Shown here: piece by piece, positions 26,311 through 34,470 of the stretch
Position numbering within the stretch: position 1 is the first letter of the stretch
Layout of the letters: the number at the start of each line of letters is the position of its first letter
Source of the DNA: Pseudonocardia sp. TRM90224
GTDB taxonomy: Bacteria; Actinomycetota; Actinomycetes; Mycobacteriales; Pseudonocardiaceae
DNA: 52,861 nucleotides
Direction of reading: 5' to 3'
Assembly (NCBI RefSeq): GCF_021245725.1
Contig: NZ_JAJGSX010000050.1
Coordinates: 1-52,861 of the forward strand
Notes under the pieces: model-generated
Seen by the model: the letters and a program-made list of their open reading frames with translations, nothing else
Databases searched by the model: none
What the model was told of the DNA's origin: nothing
Made by a program: the position numbers and the translations under genes

Positions 26311-27022
26311 GTGCGAGGATCGCGGCGAACCGCTCCTCGGCGAGGTCGAACTGGCTGGAGATGTGCGCCTTGACGTCGGCGGGCAGCGGGGTGTCGTCGC
26401 GCTGGACCAGCTCGCGCAGCACCGGGACCATCGGGCTGTACTTCTGCGCCGCCCGGCGAACCTTCGGCCCGACCGTGTAAAGCACCCCGACGCCGTTGTC
26501 GGTGAAGTCCGAGACCTTGATCAGCCGCGCGTAGGGGTGCTGGCCGAGACTGTCGCGCACATGCTCGCGGTACTGCTCGTCCTTGTCCCGCGAGGTCTCG
26601 TACTCGGGGTTGGTCACTGCACCTACCAGCTCGGCGACCCGTGGCCCGAAATCGCGCGACAGCACGCCGAGCGCCGCCGACGTCGGATCTTGCGGTGCGC
26701 CGCCCGCCAGCTCCTCCGGGTGGTCCTCGACGGAGTCGTGCAGCAACGCGGCCGCGAGCACGTCGACGTCGCGGACGCGGTAGTGGCACAAGATCCGCAG
26801 CGTGACGCGCAACAGGTGGTTGAGGACGGGTTCGCGGGTCCGCCGGTCGTCGCGGTGCAGGCGCTCCGCCAACCCGAACGCCCGCTCGAGGAACGCTCGG
26901 CCGGACTCGGCGAAGGATGCGATCTCGAGCTGGAACCGCTTGCGCAGCCCCTGCTCGCCATAGACCTCGGTGACGACATGCAATGGAAGGGAAAGGAAAT
27001 ATTTGGGCGTCAAGTCGTCCAT
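26303..27022 (-). CDS. HD-domain phosphohydrolase (SpoT hydrolase-like)
   Basis: Cytosolic metal-dependent phosphohydrolase-like protein of 239 residues. The motifs follow the SpoT/MESH1 hydrolase plan: EPVLNHLLRVTLRIL (resembling the PY-x-HPL motif), then LLHDSVEDH (HDxxED) and LIKVSDFTDN. No synthetase domain is present. A (p)ppGpp or related nucleotide hydrolase role is inferred. ATG 27022 is used; the ribosome site is weak. The stop lies in the last unit of the 8-bp minisatellite. Divergent from the third LAL regulator. Confidence 0.8.
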   Translation of the reverse strand: MDDLTPKYFLSLPLHVVTEVYGEQGLRKRFQLEIASFAESGRAFLERAFGLAERLHRDDRRTREPVLNHLLRVTLRILCHYRVRDVDVLAAALLHDSVEDHPEELAGGAPQDPTSAALGVLSRDFGPRVAELVGAVTNPEYETSRDKDEQYREHVRDSLGQHPYARLIKVSDFTDNGVGVLYTVGPKVRRAAQKYSPMVPVLRELVQRDDTPLPADVKAHISSQFDLAEERFAAILAPH

Positions 27023-27091
27023 GGCCCAGATTAACCCGCCGGCCGAATTGATTGATCGATTCGTGATGAAGTCGTCGTAGCATCCTGCCGG

Positions 27092-29887
27092 ATGTCGGAC
27101 CTGGTCGGCCGCGATCACGAGCTGGGCCTGCTCACCGCGCACCTGTCCGCCGCGCTCGGCAGCGGCGGCAGCCGTGCCGTCGTGTTCTCCGGAGAGCCGG
27201 GGATCGGCAAAACTCGTCTCGCCCGCGCGGCGGTGCACCGGGCGACCGCGCTCGGCGCCGCGTCTGTCTGGGGCCAATGCGCGGAGGGAATGCCCTACAG
27301 CTGTTGGGAGCAGGTGGCGCTGGCCTGCACCGCGATCGTCGGCGAGGACGGCTGGAGTGCCGACCTCGCGGTGCTCACCGCACAGCCCGGTGCCGACCCG
27401 CTGCCGGAGGATCGTGCCGTCGTCTTCGACACGACGACCCGCCTGGTCATGGCGGCCGCTGCCGCTGGTGGGCTGGTTCTGGTGGTCGAGGACCTGCACC
27501 ACGCCGACCGCACCTCGGCCCTGCTGCTGCGCCACGTCGCGCAGGGCCTCCGGCGCCTGGGTGGACGGGTGCTGCTGATCGTGACGTGCCGCGAGCTCGA
27601 ACCGGACGGCCTGCCCGGCGCCGACGTCGCAACCGATCTCGGCGCCGAGCACATCCGGCTCGGCGGGATCGACCGGCCCGCGATCCGCGCCCTGCTCGCC
27701 GCCGCCGGCGGGACCGACGTGACAGCCGCCGAGGTCGCCTGGGCAGACCGCACGACCGGCGGCAACCCGCTGCTGGTTTCGGAGGTGGGCCGGACGCTGC
27801 GTGGTGCGGCACCGTCGCTCGTCTCCCGATCCGCGGTGGCGGACCGGCTCGCCGACCTGCCGTCCGACCTCGCCGAGCTGCTCCGCGCCGCGGCCGTGCT
27901 CGGACCCGACTTCCACGTGGGCGTGCTCGCGCAGGTCGTCGACGAGCCCGCACTCGTCTGCCTCGCCGCGCTCGACTCCGCGGCCGGGCTGGGTCTGGTC
28001 GAGGCGACCAGCCTGCCGGGCCGCTACCGGTTCGCCCACGAGGCCGTGCGCGACGGGATCGAGGCCGGGCTCGCCGCCGACCAGCGGGTGCGGCTGCACC
28101 GCGCGGCCGCGCAGGGCATCGAGAGCTTCCACAGCCGCTGGCTCGAACCACACCTGTCCCGGCTGGCCCACCACTGGGCGCAGGTCGCGCCGGTCGGCGA
28201 CGGAGCCGTCGCCGCCGGCTGGGCCGCGCGGGCCGCTGCCGAGGCGATGCGCAGGCTGGCGTTCGAGGAGGCGGCCCGGCTCTACCGGCTCGCGTTCGAC
28301 GTCGGATCGGGGCAGCTCACCGAGCCGGAGGCGGCGGTCCTGTTGCTCGGGCTCGCCGTGGCGCTGCACAAGTCGGGTGACCTGCCCGCCAGCGCTGCGG
28401 CCTGCCAGGACGTCGCGGCGATCGCCCGGCAGCTGGCGCGGCCCGATCTGCTCGCCGAGGCCGCGCTCGTGCTCGAATCCGTCGGCGAGCCGCAGATCAA
28501 CGTCGTGCTGCGCGACCTGTGCCGCGAGGCGCTGGACGGTCTCGACCACGGCGATGTCGCACTCCGCGCGCGGCTGCTCGCCCAGCTCACCGAGGCGCAC
28601 GTGTACCTCGGGGAGACCGATCCGGTCGAGGCGACGAGCCAGGAGGCGATGGCGCTGGCCGAGCGGTCGGGGGACCCGGTGGCGCTCATCGCGGCGATGC
28701 GCGCTCGGCACCTCGCCGTGCGCCACCCTGACGGGAACGCGGAACGGCTCCGGCTCGCCGACCGGCTCGAAGCCGTCGCCCGCGCCGCAACACGTGCCGA
28801 GCCGACCATGTGGGCCGAGTTGTGGCGCCTGGCAGCCCGGCTCGAAACGGGCGACCTCCCGGCCGCAGCGCAAGTGCTCCCCCGGCTGGGGCGGGCCGTC
28901 GAGCGGGTGCGCACGCCGCTCGCGCGCTGGCAGCTCGCCCGCAGCGAAGCCACCGTCGCGCAGGCACTCGGCCGGTTCGACGTGGCACTGGAGCACGCGC
29001 GCGCGGCGTTCGACCTGCTCACGGACATCGGACATCCCGGCGCGCAGCACCAGTACTTCGCGGTGCGCAGCATCGTCGGGCACCACGTCGGCCCGCCGCC
29101 CGGCCTCGATGCGGAGATCACCTCGTTCACGGGCGCTTTCGGACCGTTCGCCGACTTCAGGCGGTTGGCCCGCGCGCTCGTGCTGCTCGACTCCGGCCGG
29201 TCGGACGCTGCCGCCCACGAGTACTACCACTTCGACCCGGTGCGGAGCTGGCAGCCGCCGTGGTTCCTCGCGACCGTCGGGCTCGCCATGCGGATGGTCG
29301 TCGCCGTCGGCATCGAGCAGCGCTCCGACGTAGCCGCGCTGCGTGATCTGCTGGAAGCGGAGCGCGGCAGGCACGTCACCGGCCGCAGCGGCTCCGCCGT
29401 CTACCTCGGCCCCGTCGAGCTCTACCTCGGGATGGCGGCGCGGCTGCTCGGCCGCGACGACGCGGTCGCCGACCTCGCCGCGGCCGTCACGATCGCGGAT
29501 CGGGCCGGGGCCCGCCCACACGCCGTCGAGGCCCGCTGCGAGCTCGGCGCGGCGCTGCTGGCCCGGGCCGCTCCGGGCGATATCGACGCTGCGAAGGTCA
29601 CGCTGACCGAGACCGTCGAAGCGGCGCGGGCGCTCGGCATGACACCGTTCCTGGAGCGGGCGCAACGCCTGCTCGACCCGCTCGGCGGCCGGGGCGACAC
29701 CGGCCTGAGCGCGCGCGAACGTCAGGTCGCCGAACTGGTCGCGCGGGGCTTGAGCAACCGGGGCATCGCCGAGTCGCTCGTCATCTCCGAACGCACGGCG
29801 CAGAACCACGTCCAGCACATCCTGACGAAGCTCGGCTTCTCCTCCCGCACGCAGATCGCGACCTGGGTCGCCCAGCGGCGTGAGTAG
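27092..29887 (+). CDS. LAL-family LuxR regulator (AAA ATPase), paralogue 3
   Basis: Third LAL regulator, 931 residues. Walker A GEPGIGKT lies at 34-41. Walker B reads LVLVVEDLHHAD, with Glu-Asp where the other two have Asp-Asp. The C-terminal LuxR domain contains LSARERQVAELVARGLSNRG and RTAQNHVQHILTKLGF. The middle is TPR-like and more divergent than paralogues 1 and 2. ATG 27092 has a TAGCAT box 8-9 bases upstream and no clear ribosome site, so a leaderless transcript is possible. Confidence 0.92.
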   Translation: MSDLVGRDHELGLLTAHLSAALGSGGSRAVVFSGEPGIGKTRLARAAVHRATALGAASVWGQCAEGMPYSCWEQVALACTAIVGEDGWSADLAVLTAQPGADPLPEDRAVVFDTTTRLVMAAAAAGGLVLVVEDLHHADRTSALLLRHVAQGLRRLGGRVLLIVTCRELEPDGLPGADVATDLGAEHIRLGGIDRPAIRALLAAAGGTDVTAAEVAWADRTTGGNPLLVSEVGRTLRGAAPSLVSRSAVADRLADLPSDLAELLRAAAVLGPDFHVGVLAQVVDEPALVCLAALDSAAGLGLVEATSLPGRYRFAHEAVRDGIEAGLAADQRVRLHRAAAQGIESFHSRWLEPHLSRLAHHWAQVAPVGDGAVAAGWAARAAAEAMRRLAFEEAARLYRLAFDVGSGQLTEPEAAVLLLGLAVALHKSGDLPASAAACQDVAAIARQLARPDLLAEAALVLESVGEPQINVVLRDLCREALDGLDHGDVALRARLLAQLTEAHVYLGETDPVEATSQEAMALAERSGDPVALIAAMRARHLAVRHPDGNAERLRLADRLEAVARAATRAEPTMWAELWRLAARLETGDLPAAAQVLPRLGRAVERVRTPLARWQLARSEATVAQALGRFDVALEHARAAFDLLTDIGHPGAQHQYFAVRSIVGHHVGPPPGLDAEITSFTGAFGPFADFRRLARALVLLDSGRSDAAAHEYYHFDPVRSWQPPWFLATVGLAMRMVVAVGIEQRSDVAALRDLLEAERGRHVTGRSGSAVYLGPVELYLGMAARLLGRDDAVADLAAAVTIADRAGARPHAVEARCELGAALLARAAPGDIDAAKVTLTETVEAARALGMTPFLERAQRLLDPLGGRGDTGLSARERQVAELVARGLSNRGIAESLVISERTAQNHVQHILTKLGFSSRTQIATWVAQRRE

Positions 29888-29973
29888 GGCGATGAGCAAT
29901 GCGGCGGATGTACCCGCCCGGCCCCGCTCCTACGGTTCCCCGACATCGCAAGAACGCACCGGAGGGAACCGAA

Positions 29974-30246
29974 ATGACTTACGCATTGATCCAGGACAGC
30001 CCCGCCGACCTCGAGTTCCATCGAATGGTCAACAAGCGGCTCGGCGACGACCACCCCGGCTTCATCGCCCGCTTCGCCGGAAAGGTCGACGGCGGACTCC
30101 GCGTGATCTCCGTATGGGAGTCGAAGTCCGACGCCGACCGCTTCTTCACCGAACAGCTCGGCCCGCTCCTGCGGGAACTCGTCGGAGGCGATCCCGGCCG
30201 GCCGCAGGTGTCGGAGCTGAACGTCGAGGAATACCGGATCGCCTAG
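29974..30246 (+). CDS. Small dimeric alpha/beta-barrel-like protein
   Basis: Protein of 90 residues, probably of the ferredoxin-like dimeric barrel (ABM) type: an opening strand, GFIARFAGKVDGGLRVISVW, then ESKSDADRFFTEQLGPLL. Such proteins are small monooxygenases or uncharacterised partners. ATG 29974 follows a strong GGAGGG site. It lies 86 bases after the third LAL gene on the same strand, so it could be in its unit or a direct target. Confidence 0.72.
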   Translation: MTYALIQDSPADLEFHRMVNKRLGDDHPGFIARFAGKVDGGLRVISVWESKSDADRFFTEQLGPLLRELVGGDPGRPQVSELNVEEYRIA

Positions 30247-30253
30247 CCGAGGC

Positions 30254-30314
30254 GAGGGCAGGAAAGCCACGTTCAGGCCCCCTGAGGGCAGGAAAGTGGC
30301 TTTCCTGCCCTCAG
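30254..30314. terminator. Palindromic GAGGGCAGGAAAG hairpin
   Basis: Two direct copies of GAGGGCAGGAAAG (from 30254 and 30284) and one inverted copy allow two competing hairpins. One is a perfect 15-bp stem (30282-30296 with 30300-30314, loop TGG). The other is a 17-bp stem pairing GAGGGCAGGAAAGCCAC (30254-30270) with 30296-30312. It lies between converging genes, so a bidirectional terminator is likely. The word looks like part of a repeated genomic palindrome. Confidence 0.7.
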
Positions 30315-30338
30315 CGAGCCGGGCGAAACGGGGCTGCG

Positions 30339-30605
30339 TCAGGCTGTGTACCAGAACAGGTACCCGTCGTACCGACCGTTGGACTGCCGGTAGCACTCCC
30401 AGTCGTCTGCGTGCTCACGTGCCATCGCCCGCTGCCCGAAATCGGAGCAGTCCGCGTACGTCGGGAAACCCTTGCCGAAAGGCTTCGTGATGACGCCCGC
30501 TTCGCCCGCGAGAGCCGGCGCGGCGGTCGCGCCGAGCAGCAGCACGCCGAATGCGGCCGCAACTGCGGTGCGCGCCGCCGCACGGGTCGGTGACCATTTT
30601 TGCAT
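30339..30605 (-). CDS. Small secreted protein, function unknown
   Basis: I do not recognise a family. The 88-residue product has a clear Sec signal peptide (arginines, hydrophobic AAAFGVLLLGATAA, cleavage after APALA near residue 33). The mature part is about 55 residues with two cysteines (about 53 and 71) that could form one disulfide, in YADCSDFGQRAM and DDWECYRQ. The end is aromatic (GYLFWYTA). ATG 30605 is preceded by AAAGGAG. Several small actinomycete exported proteins, including excalibur-like ones, have this layout, but I see no calcium loop. Confidence 0.72.
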   Translation of the reverse strand: MQKWSPTRAAARTAVAAAFGVLLLGATAAPALAGEAGVITKPFGKGFPTYADCSDFGQRAMAREHADDWECYRQSNGRYDGYLFWYTA

Positions 30606-30751
30606 TCGCTGGCTCCTTTGCCGGATCATCGTCGGCACCCGTGCCGACGACCGATTCCAACACCGAGTGCGAACAGCTGGGAGACCAGATCTCGTCAAAG
30701 ACCGCACGATTCCTGCCACGCGACCCGGGTGCACGGTGGGAGAATCTGCGG

Positions 30752-31159
30752 GTGCCGACCCGCCTCCCTGCCCTCGTCCCGGAACTGCTCGTCGAGTCGC
30801 TCGACGCGAGCCTCGCGTTCTGGCGCGACCTGTGCGGTTTCGACATCCGCTATTCCCGGCCGGAGGAGGGCTTCGCCTACCTCGAACTCGGCACCGCGCA
30901 CGTCATGCTGGAAGAGACCGGTCGAGGCCGGAACTGGGTGACGGCGCACCTGCAGCGCCCGCTCGGCCGGGGGATCAACTTCCAGATCGCGGTGGCGTCG
31001 GTGGCGGATCTGGTCGATGCGTTCGAGCGGGCGTGCTGGCCGCTGTTCATGGCACCCGAGATCCGCACCTACCGCGTCGACGGCATCGAACTCGGCGTTG
31101 TGCAGTTCCTCGTGCAGGACCCGGACGGGTACCTCATCCGCTTCCAGGAACCGGGATGA
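30752..31159 (+). CDS. Bleomycin-resistance-like VOC protein
   Basis: Protein of 135 residues matching the Ble/BLMT group of the VOC superfamily: LVESLDASLAFWRDLCGFDI, FAYLELGTAHVMLEE, NFQIAV and QDPDGYLIRFQ. In that group dimers bind glycopeptide-type drugs in the cytoplasm; here actual drug binding is inference. GTG 30752 follows GGGAG. It stands alone between the secreted-protein gene and the truncated MFS gene. The 164 bases after it hold no gene I can see. Confidence 0.82.
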   Translation: MPTRLPALVPELLVESLDASLAFWRDLCGFDIRYSRPEEGFAYLELGTAHVMLEETGRGRNWVTAHLQRPLGRGINFQIAVASVADLVDAFERACWPLFMAPEIRTYRVDGIELGVVQFLVQDPDGYLIRFQEPG

Positions 31160-31308
31160 CGACGACGGCCTGATCTCCCGTACTTCTTCGACAGCACGAT
31201 GCCCGGCCGGCCACCCGCGCAGCGGACACCCGAGCAGCAGGCACTCTCGGACCGGTCGACCTCGCCAGCACCCACCGCTGCGGCTTCTGGAACGCCGGGT
31301 GACCGACG

Positions 31309-31342
31309 CGGCCCGGGGGCGCCTCAGGGATCCCCCGGGCCG
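31309..31342 (-). terminator. Hairpin at the MFS gene end
   Basis: CGGCCCGGGGG (31309-31319) pairs perfectly with CCCCCGGGCCG (31332-31342) around a 12-base loop that contains the MFS stop codon. A strong G+C stem, probably ending transcription from either side. Confidence 0.6.
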
Positions 31343-32307
31343 TTGCGCTCGGGATGGCGCGACCGGATCGGGGTGCCCAGTCCGATCAACACGACGAGCA
31401 GGAACACCGCCCCGACGGCCAGCAGCGGACCGCGCGCCCCGTGTGCCGCGACCAGCCCGGTGATCGCTGCGGCACCGAGCGGTGCGAGCGCGCTGTGCGC
31501 GGTCCAGAACGCCGACGTGACCCGTCCGAGCAGGTGGTCGGGGGTCACCGACTGGCGCAGCGACATCGACGAGATCCCTGCCAGTCCGAGGCCGAACGAG
31601 TAGCCGAAGACGGCAACGGCGAGCGTGACGGTGTCGTTGGAGAGTGCGACGACTCCGACGGCGAGGCCACAGAGGACGTAGGAGCCGAGCCAGCACGGCC
31701 CGAACCCGAGTCGGCGGCGCAGCACGGGAGTGAGCGCGGCGGCCAGCATCGTGCCGCCGCCCGCGATGCCCACGACCACACCGACGACCTGGTCGCTCTG
31801 CCCCAACCCGGCCCGCACCTGGTAGATGATCACGTCGGTCATGCCGAGCGTCAGGAAGCTGATCACCGTGAGCAGCATCGCCAGCCAGCGCAGCACCGGC
31901 GTCCGCCAGAGGAACGTGAATCCGGCGAGCAGGGTGTGGACCCCTTCGACGGCGCTTCGCCCGGACGGGAAGCGGACCACCGCGAGTGCTGTCGCCGAGA
32001 TCCCGAAGGTTGCCGCGTTCACGGCGATCGCCGTGGCGGCGCCGAGCTGGCCGGAAAGGAGCCCGGCGAACATCGGGCCGATGATGAACGCGAGCGCGTT
32101 GGTCGACTCCAGCCGACTGTTCGCGACGACCACCCGGTCCTGCCCAACCAGGTTGGGCACCGCAGTGACGTAACCGACGCGGAAGATCATGCCGAACGCA
32201 GAGGTCAACGCGATCACCACGTACAGCAACCAGACCTGTGGGCCGAGCAGCCAGCTCAGCGGCACCGCCGCGAGGAGCACCGCTCTCGCCACGTCGCAGA
32301 CGATCAT
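31324..32307 (-). pseudogene. MFS transporter, 5'-truncated by a repeat
   Basis: The remaining 327 residues are a normal MFS_3-type permease from motif A onward: MIVCDVARAVLLAAVPLSWL, VLRRRLGFGPCWL and SVTPDHLLGRVTSAFWT. The first two membrane segments and the start of motif A (about 85-90 residues) are missing. Homology stops at about 32308, exactly where repeat copy C begins (GCCCGGCGAGGGC). An ATG at 32307 exists but lacks a ribosome site. About ten membrane segments remain, so function is unlikely. Confidence 0.8.
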
Positions 32308-32309
32308 GA

Positions 32310-32545
32310 GGCCCGGCGAGGGCGCCCTTGAAGAACGCGACCACCAAGCCCGCCAGGACCACCGCCGAGACCATCCGCCACGAACGCACACCCAACGAAC
32401 CACCCCACAACACGCGACCCACCGCACCGACTCGCGCGGCTCACCGCTCCAAAACGCGCGACTCACCCACCCGGCAACCCCGACTCGCGCGCGGCGTAGC
32501 CCCGACTCGCGCCCAGCGTGGCCCCGACTCGCCGTGCCGGAGGAG
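32310..32545 (+). repeat. Dispersed repeat family, copy C
   Basis: Begins GCCCGGCGAGGGCGCCCTTG, runs through CCACCAAGCCCGCCAGGACC and a CACGAACGCACACCCAACG segment, and has only two degenerate GACTCACC-type units. It then has a long tail of CCCCGACTCGCG and GCGTAGCCCC words. It lies head-on against the truncated MFS gene on its left and the start-less gene on its right. Confidence 0.78.
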
Positions 32546-32584
32546 TCGACGAACCCCTCCCCGGCTCCGCTGGCGGCCGGGACG

Positions 32585-33154
32585 GTGACGTTCGACGACG
32601 GATCCGGACGGCTCCCGTTCCTCCTGCCGGAGCCCTCCAAGCCGACTTTCGTCCTGGAGACACCGGTCGCCGACGCCGGGCCGCCGACCGCCCGGGACCG
32701 GTGCGTCGCGGCGGCGAATACCCACAACCCTCCTGCTGACGGTCGGACCTGGACGGCGGCGGCAACGGTGAGCACCGGGACCGCGACGCTTGTCGTCCTC
32801 ACCGACGGGCAGCTCGGGAGCACCTGCGTGCAGGATCTCCTGCAGACCCGATTGGTCGACCCCGGCGCCTACCTCGCACGTGTCTTCGACGACAAGAGCG
32901 GTTGGCCCTACGACCTCCCCGGGTCCCCGTCTCTCGACGGACGGTTCGCCGTGGCAGGAAGCCTTCCCCCGGCTGGGCGGCGGCTCGAGCTCAGTGTGCT
33001 GCCCGACGGCCCGCAGCTGGAGGTGGTGGTGCAGGACGGGACGTTCGCGGCACTGCTGCCCAAGGGTGCGACCGGCGCGCTCTCCGGCCGGCCGTACATC
33101 GCCGCCCGGACCTACGACGCCGACGGGAGACTCCTCGAAGACGTCGTCATGTGA
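32585..33154 (+). CDS. Hypothetical protein, probably 5'-truncated
   Basis: No family recognised. A good coding frame (GTVTFDDGSGRLPFLLPEP, LARVFDDKSGWPYDLPG, LLEDVVM) runs to a stop at 33154. It has no signal peptide, no ribosome site and no natural start. GTG 32585 is only the first usable codon; the frame continues back into repeat copy C. Two cysteines (RCVAA, STCVQD) suggest an exported domain whose N-terminal signal or membrane anchor was lost. The stop abuts that of the convergent TetR gene with no gap. Confidence 0.5.
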   Translation: MTFDDGSGRLPFLLPEPSKPTFVLETPVADAGPPTARDRCVAAANTHNPPADGRTWTAAATVSTGTATLVVLTDGQLGSTCVQDLLQTRLVDPGAYLARVFDDKSGWPYDLPGSPSLDGRFAVAGSLPPAGRRLELSVLPDGPQLEVVVQDGTFAALLPKGATGALSGRPYIAARTYDADGRLLEDVVM

Positions 33155-33799
33155 TCACCGGCGGCGTTCTCCGAGCAGCCCGTCGACCACCACGTCGACG
33201 CCCGCCTTGATCCTTTCGAGCGAGTAGCCGAGCTCCCGGCGCTGGTAGAGGAAGAGGCCCGCGTCGACCAGCGCGAGCAGGGCGTCGGCGAGGTACCCGT
33301 GATCACCCCAGTCGCCGCGCGGGTCGACCTGGTGCAGGAGCGCGACGATGTGGGCGCGGGCGGTGCGGTAGGCGCCGCTGGCGAACCGCGCCGTCGCCGT
33401 GCGGATCTCGGCGACGGCGTGCAGCTCGCCGTGGCTCTCCAGGCGGTCGATGTAGGAGTGGACGAACGCGCGGATCCTCGCCTGCGGTGGCGCGCCGGGC
33501 CCGAGCGGCGGCCGGCCGGAGAGGAACGCCTCCTGGAAACGGCGCTCGTCGTCGTCTAGCAGTGCGAACGCGAGCCCACCGCGATCGCCGAAGCGGCGGT
33601 AGACGGTGCCGACCCCGACCCGGGCCTCCGCGGCGACGCGGTCCATGGACAGCGCGTCGACGCCGTCCCGTTCGAGGATCGCGGCCGCGGCCGTGAGCAG
33701 CGCCACCCGGTTGCGTGCCGCGTCGGCCCGCTCGACGACGGGCTGGCCGGCAACAGGGAGCAGGGGACGGTCGTCCGACCTCCCGCCGCTGCCTGCCAC
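33155..33799 (-). CDS. TetR-family regulator
   Basis: Repressor of 214 residues. The DNA-binding region is AAAAILERDGVDALSMDRVA followed by RVGVGTVYRRFGDRGGLA, and the rest is a helical ligand and dimer domain. GTG 33799 is chosen for its GGGAGG site; the frame extends to a GTG at 33874, but that lies inside the operator palindrome. Divergent from the YceI/FMN-reductase operon, with the 45-bp palindrome between, so it very likely represses that operon and itself. Confidence 0.88.
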   Translation of the reverse strand: MAGSGGRSDDRPLLPVAGQPVVERADAARNRVALLTAAAAILERDGVDALSMDRVAAEARVGVGTVYRRFGDRGGLAFALLDDDERRFQEAFLSGRPPLGPGAPPQARIRAFVHSYIDRLESHGELHAVAEIRTATARFASGAYRTARAHIVALLHQVDPRGDWGDHGYLADALLALVDAGLFLYQRRELGYSLERIKAGVDVVVDGLLGERRR

Positions 33800-33856
33800 C
33801 GCGCCTCCCGTGCTGCTCGAGTCGCGACCGTACCGGAGTCGAGGATCCGGACTTGC

Positions 33857-33901
33857 AAGTGGAACTTTCTCCACTTAATGTAAGCGGAGAAAGTTCCACT
33901 T
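33857..33901. promoter_or_regulatory. 45-bp near-perfect palindromic operator
   Basis: AAGTGGAACTTTCTCC (33857-33872) and GGAGAAAGTTCCACTT (33886-33901) are exact inverted copies. The inner CTTA/TAAG also pair, leaving one mismatch and a 3-base centre. Each half is itself an AAGTGG-N8-CCACTT-type dyad, so two TetR dimers could bind side by side. It sits 20 bases before the YceI start. Confidence 0.85.
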
Positions 33902-33921
33902 GACCGAAGGAGTCCACTTCC

Positions 33922-34470
33922 ATGACCGCCACAGCACCGGCGTTCGTCGGCACGTTCACGGCCGACCCCGCGCACTCGTCGGTCACCTTCGCCGTCCGCC
34001 ACATGAAGGTCTCGGTCTTCCGCGCGTTCTTCGGCGAGGTGCACGCCCGTGTCGTGGCCGACGCCGCAGGGGTCCGGCTCGAGGGCGGCGCTCTCGTCGA
34101 GTCGCTGTCCATCCGCAGCCCGAAGGAGTTCCGCGAGCACGTCGTCAACGGCAGCGACTTCTTCGATGCCGAGCACCACCCCGAGCTGACCGTCCGGTCG
34201 AGCGACGTGCGGATCGCCGACGACGGCTCCGTCGCCGTGCAGGCCGAGCTGACCATCAAGGGCGTCACCCGCCCCGTCACCGCGCGCGGCACCTACCAGC
34301 CGCCGGTCGAGGACCCGTACGGGGTCGAGCGCGCGGCGATCGAGCTCACCGCGGAGGTCGACCGGCGCGAGTGGGGCATGGGCTGGCAGGCCCCGATGCC
34401 CGGCGGCGGCGACGTCCTCGCCTACGACGTGCAGCTCAGCGCCCACCTCGAGCTGGTCAGGGAGTCATGA
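33922..34470 (+). CDS. YceI-family protein
   Basis: Lipocalin-like YceI protein of 182 residues. It opens with the family motif FTADPAHSSVTFAVRHMKVS; ADGS/SIRSPKEFREHVVNGSDF and ELTIKGVTRPVTA follow. YceI proteins bind polyprenoid or other long lipids. No signal peptide is seen, so this one is cytosolic. ATG 33922 has AAGGAG upstream. Translationally coupled (ATGA) to the FMN reductase gene and probably repressed by the divergent TetR protein. Confidence 0.92.
   Translation: MTATAPAFVGTFTADPAHSSVTFAVRHMKVSVFRAFFGEVHARVVADAAGVRLEGGALVESLSIRSPKEFREHVVNGSDFFDAEHHPELTVRSSDVRIADDGSVAVQAELTIKGVTRPVTARGTYQPPVEDPYGVERAAIELTAEVDRREWGMGWQAPMPGGGDVLAYDVQLSAHLELVRES

Noticed and set aside
26303..29899. 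1198-codon minus frame joining the HD gene to sequence opposite LAL paralogue 3
   Set aside because: Only the last 239 codons show HD motifs. The rest is antisense to a clear LuxR regulator.
31160..31308. Possible small gene between the VOC and MFS genes
   Set aside because: Neither strand has a start with ribosome site plus a sensible product; only a hairpin at its end is supported.
32308..32823. N-terminal extension of the truncated MFS frame through repeat copy C
   Set aside because: The extension translates repeat sequence (SRRWSWRAWWSRSSRAPS) unlike MFS helices, and reads into the opposite gene.
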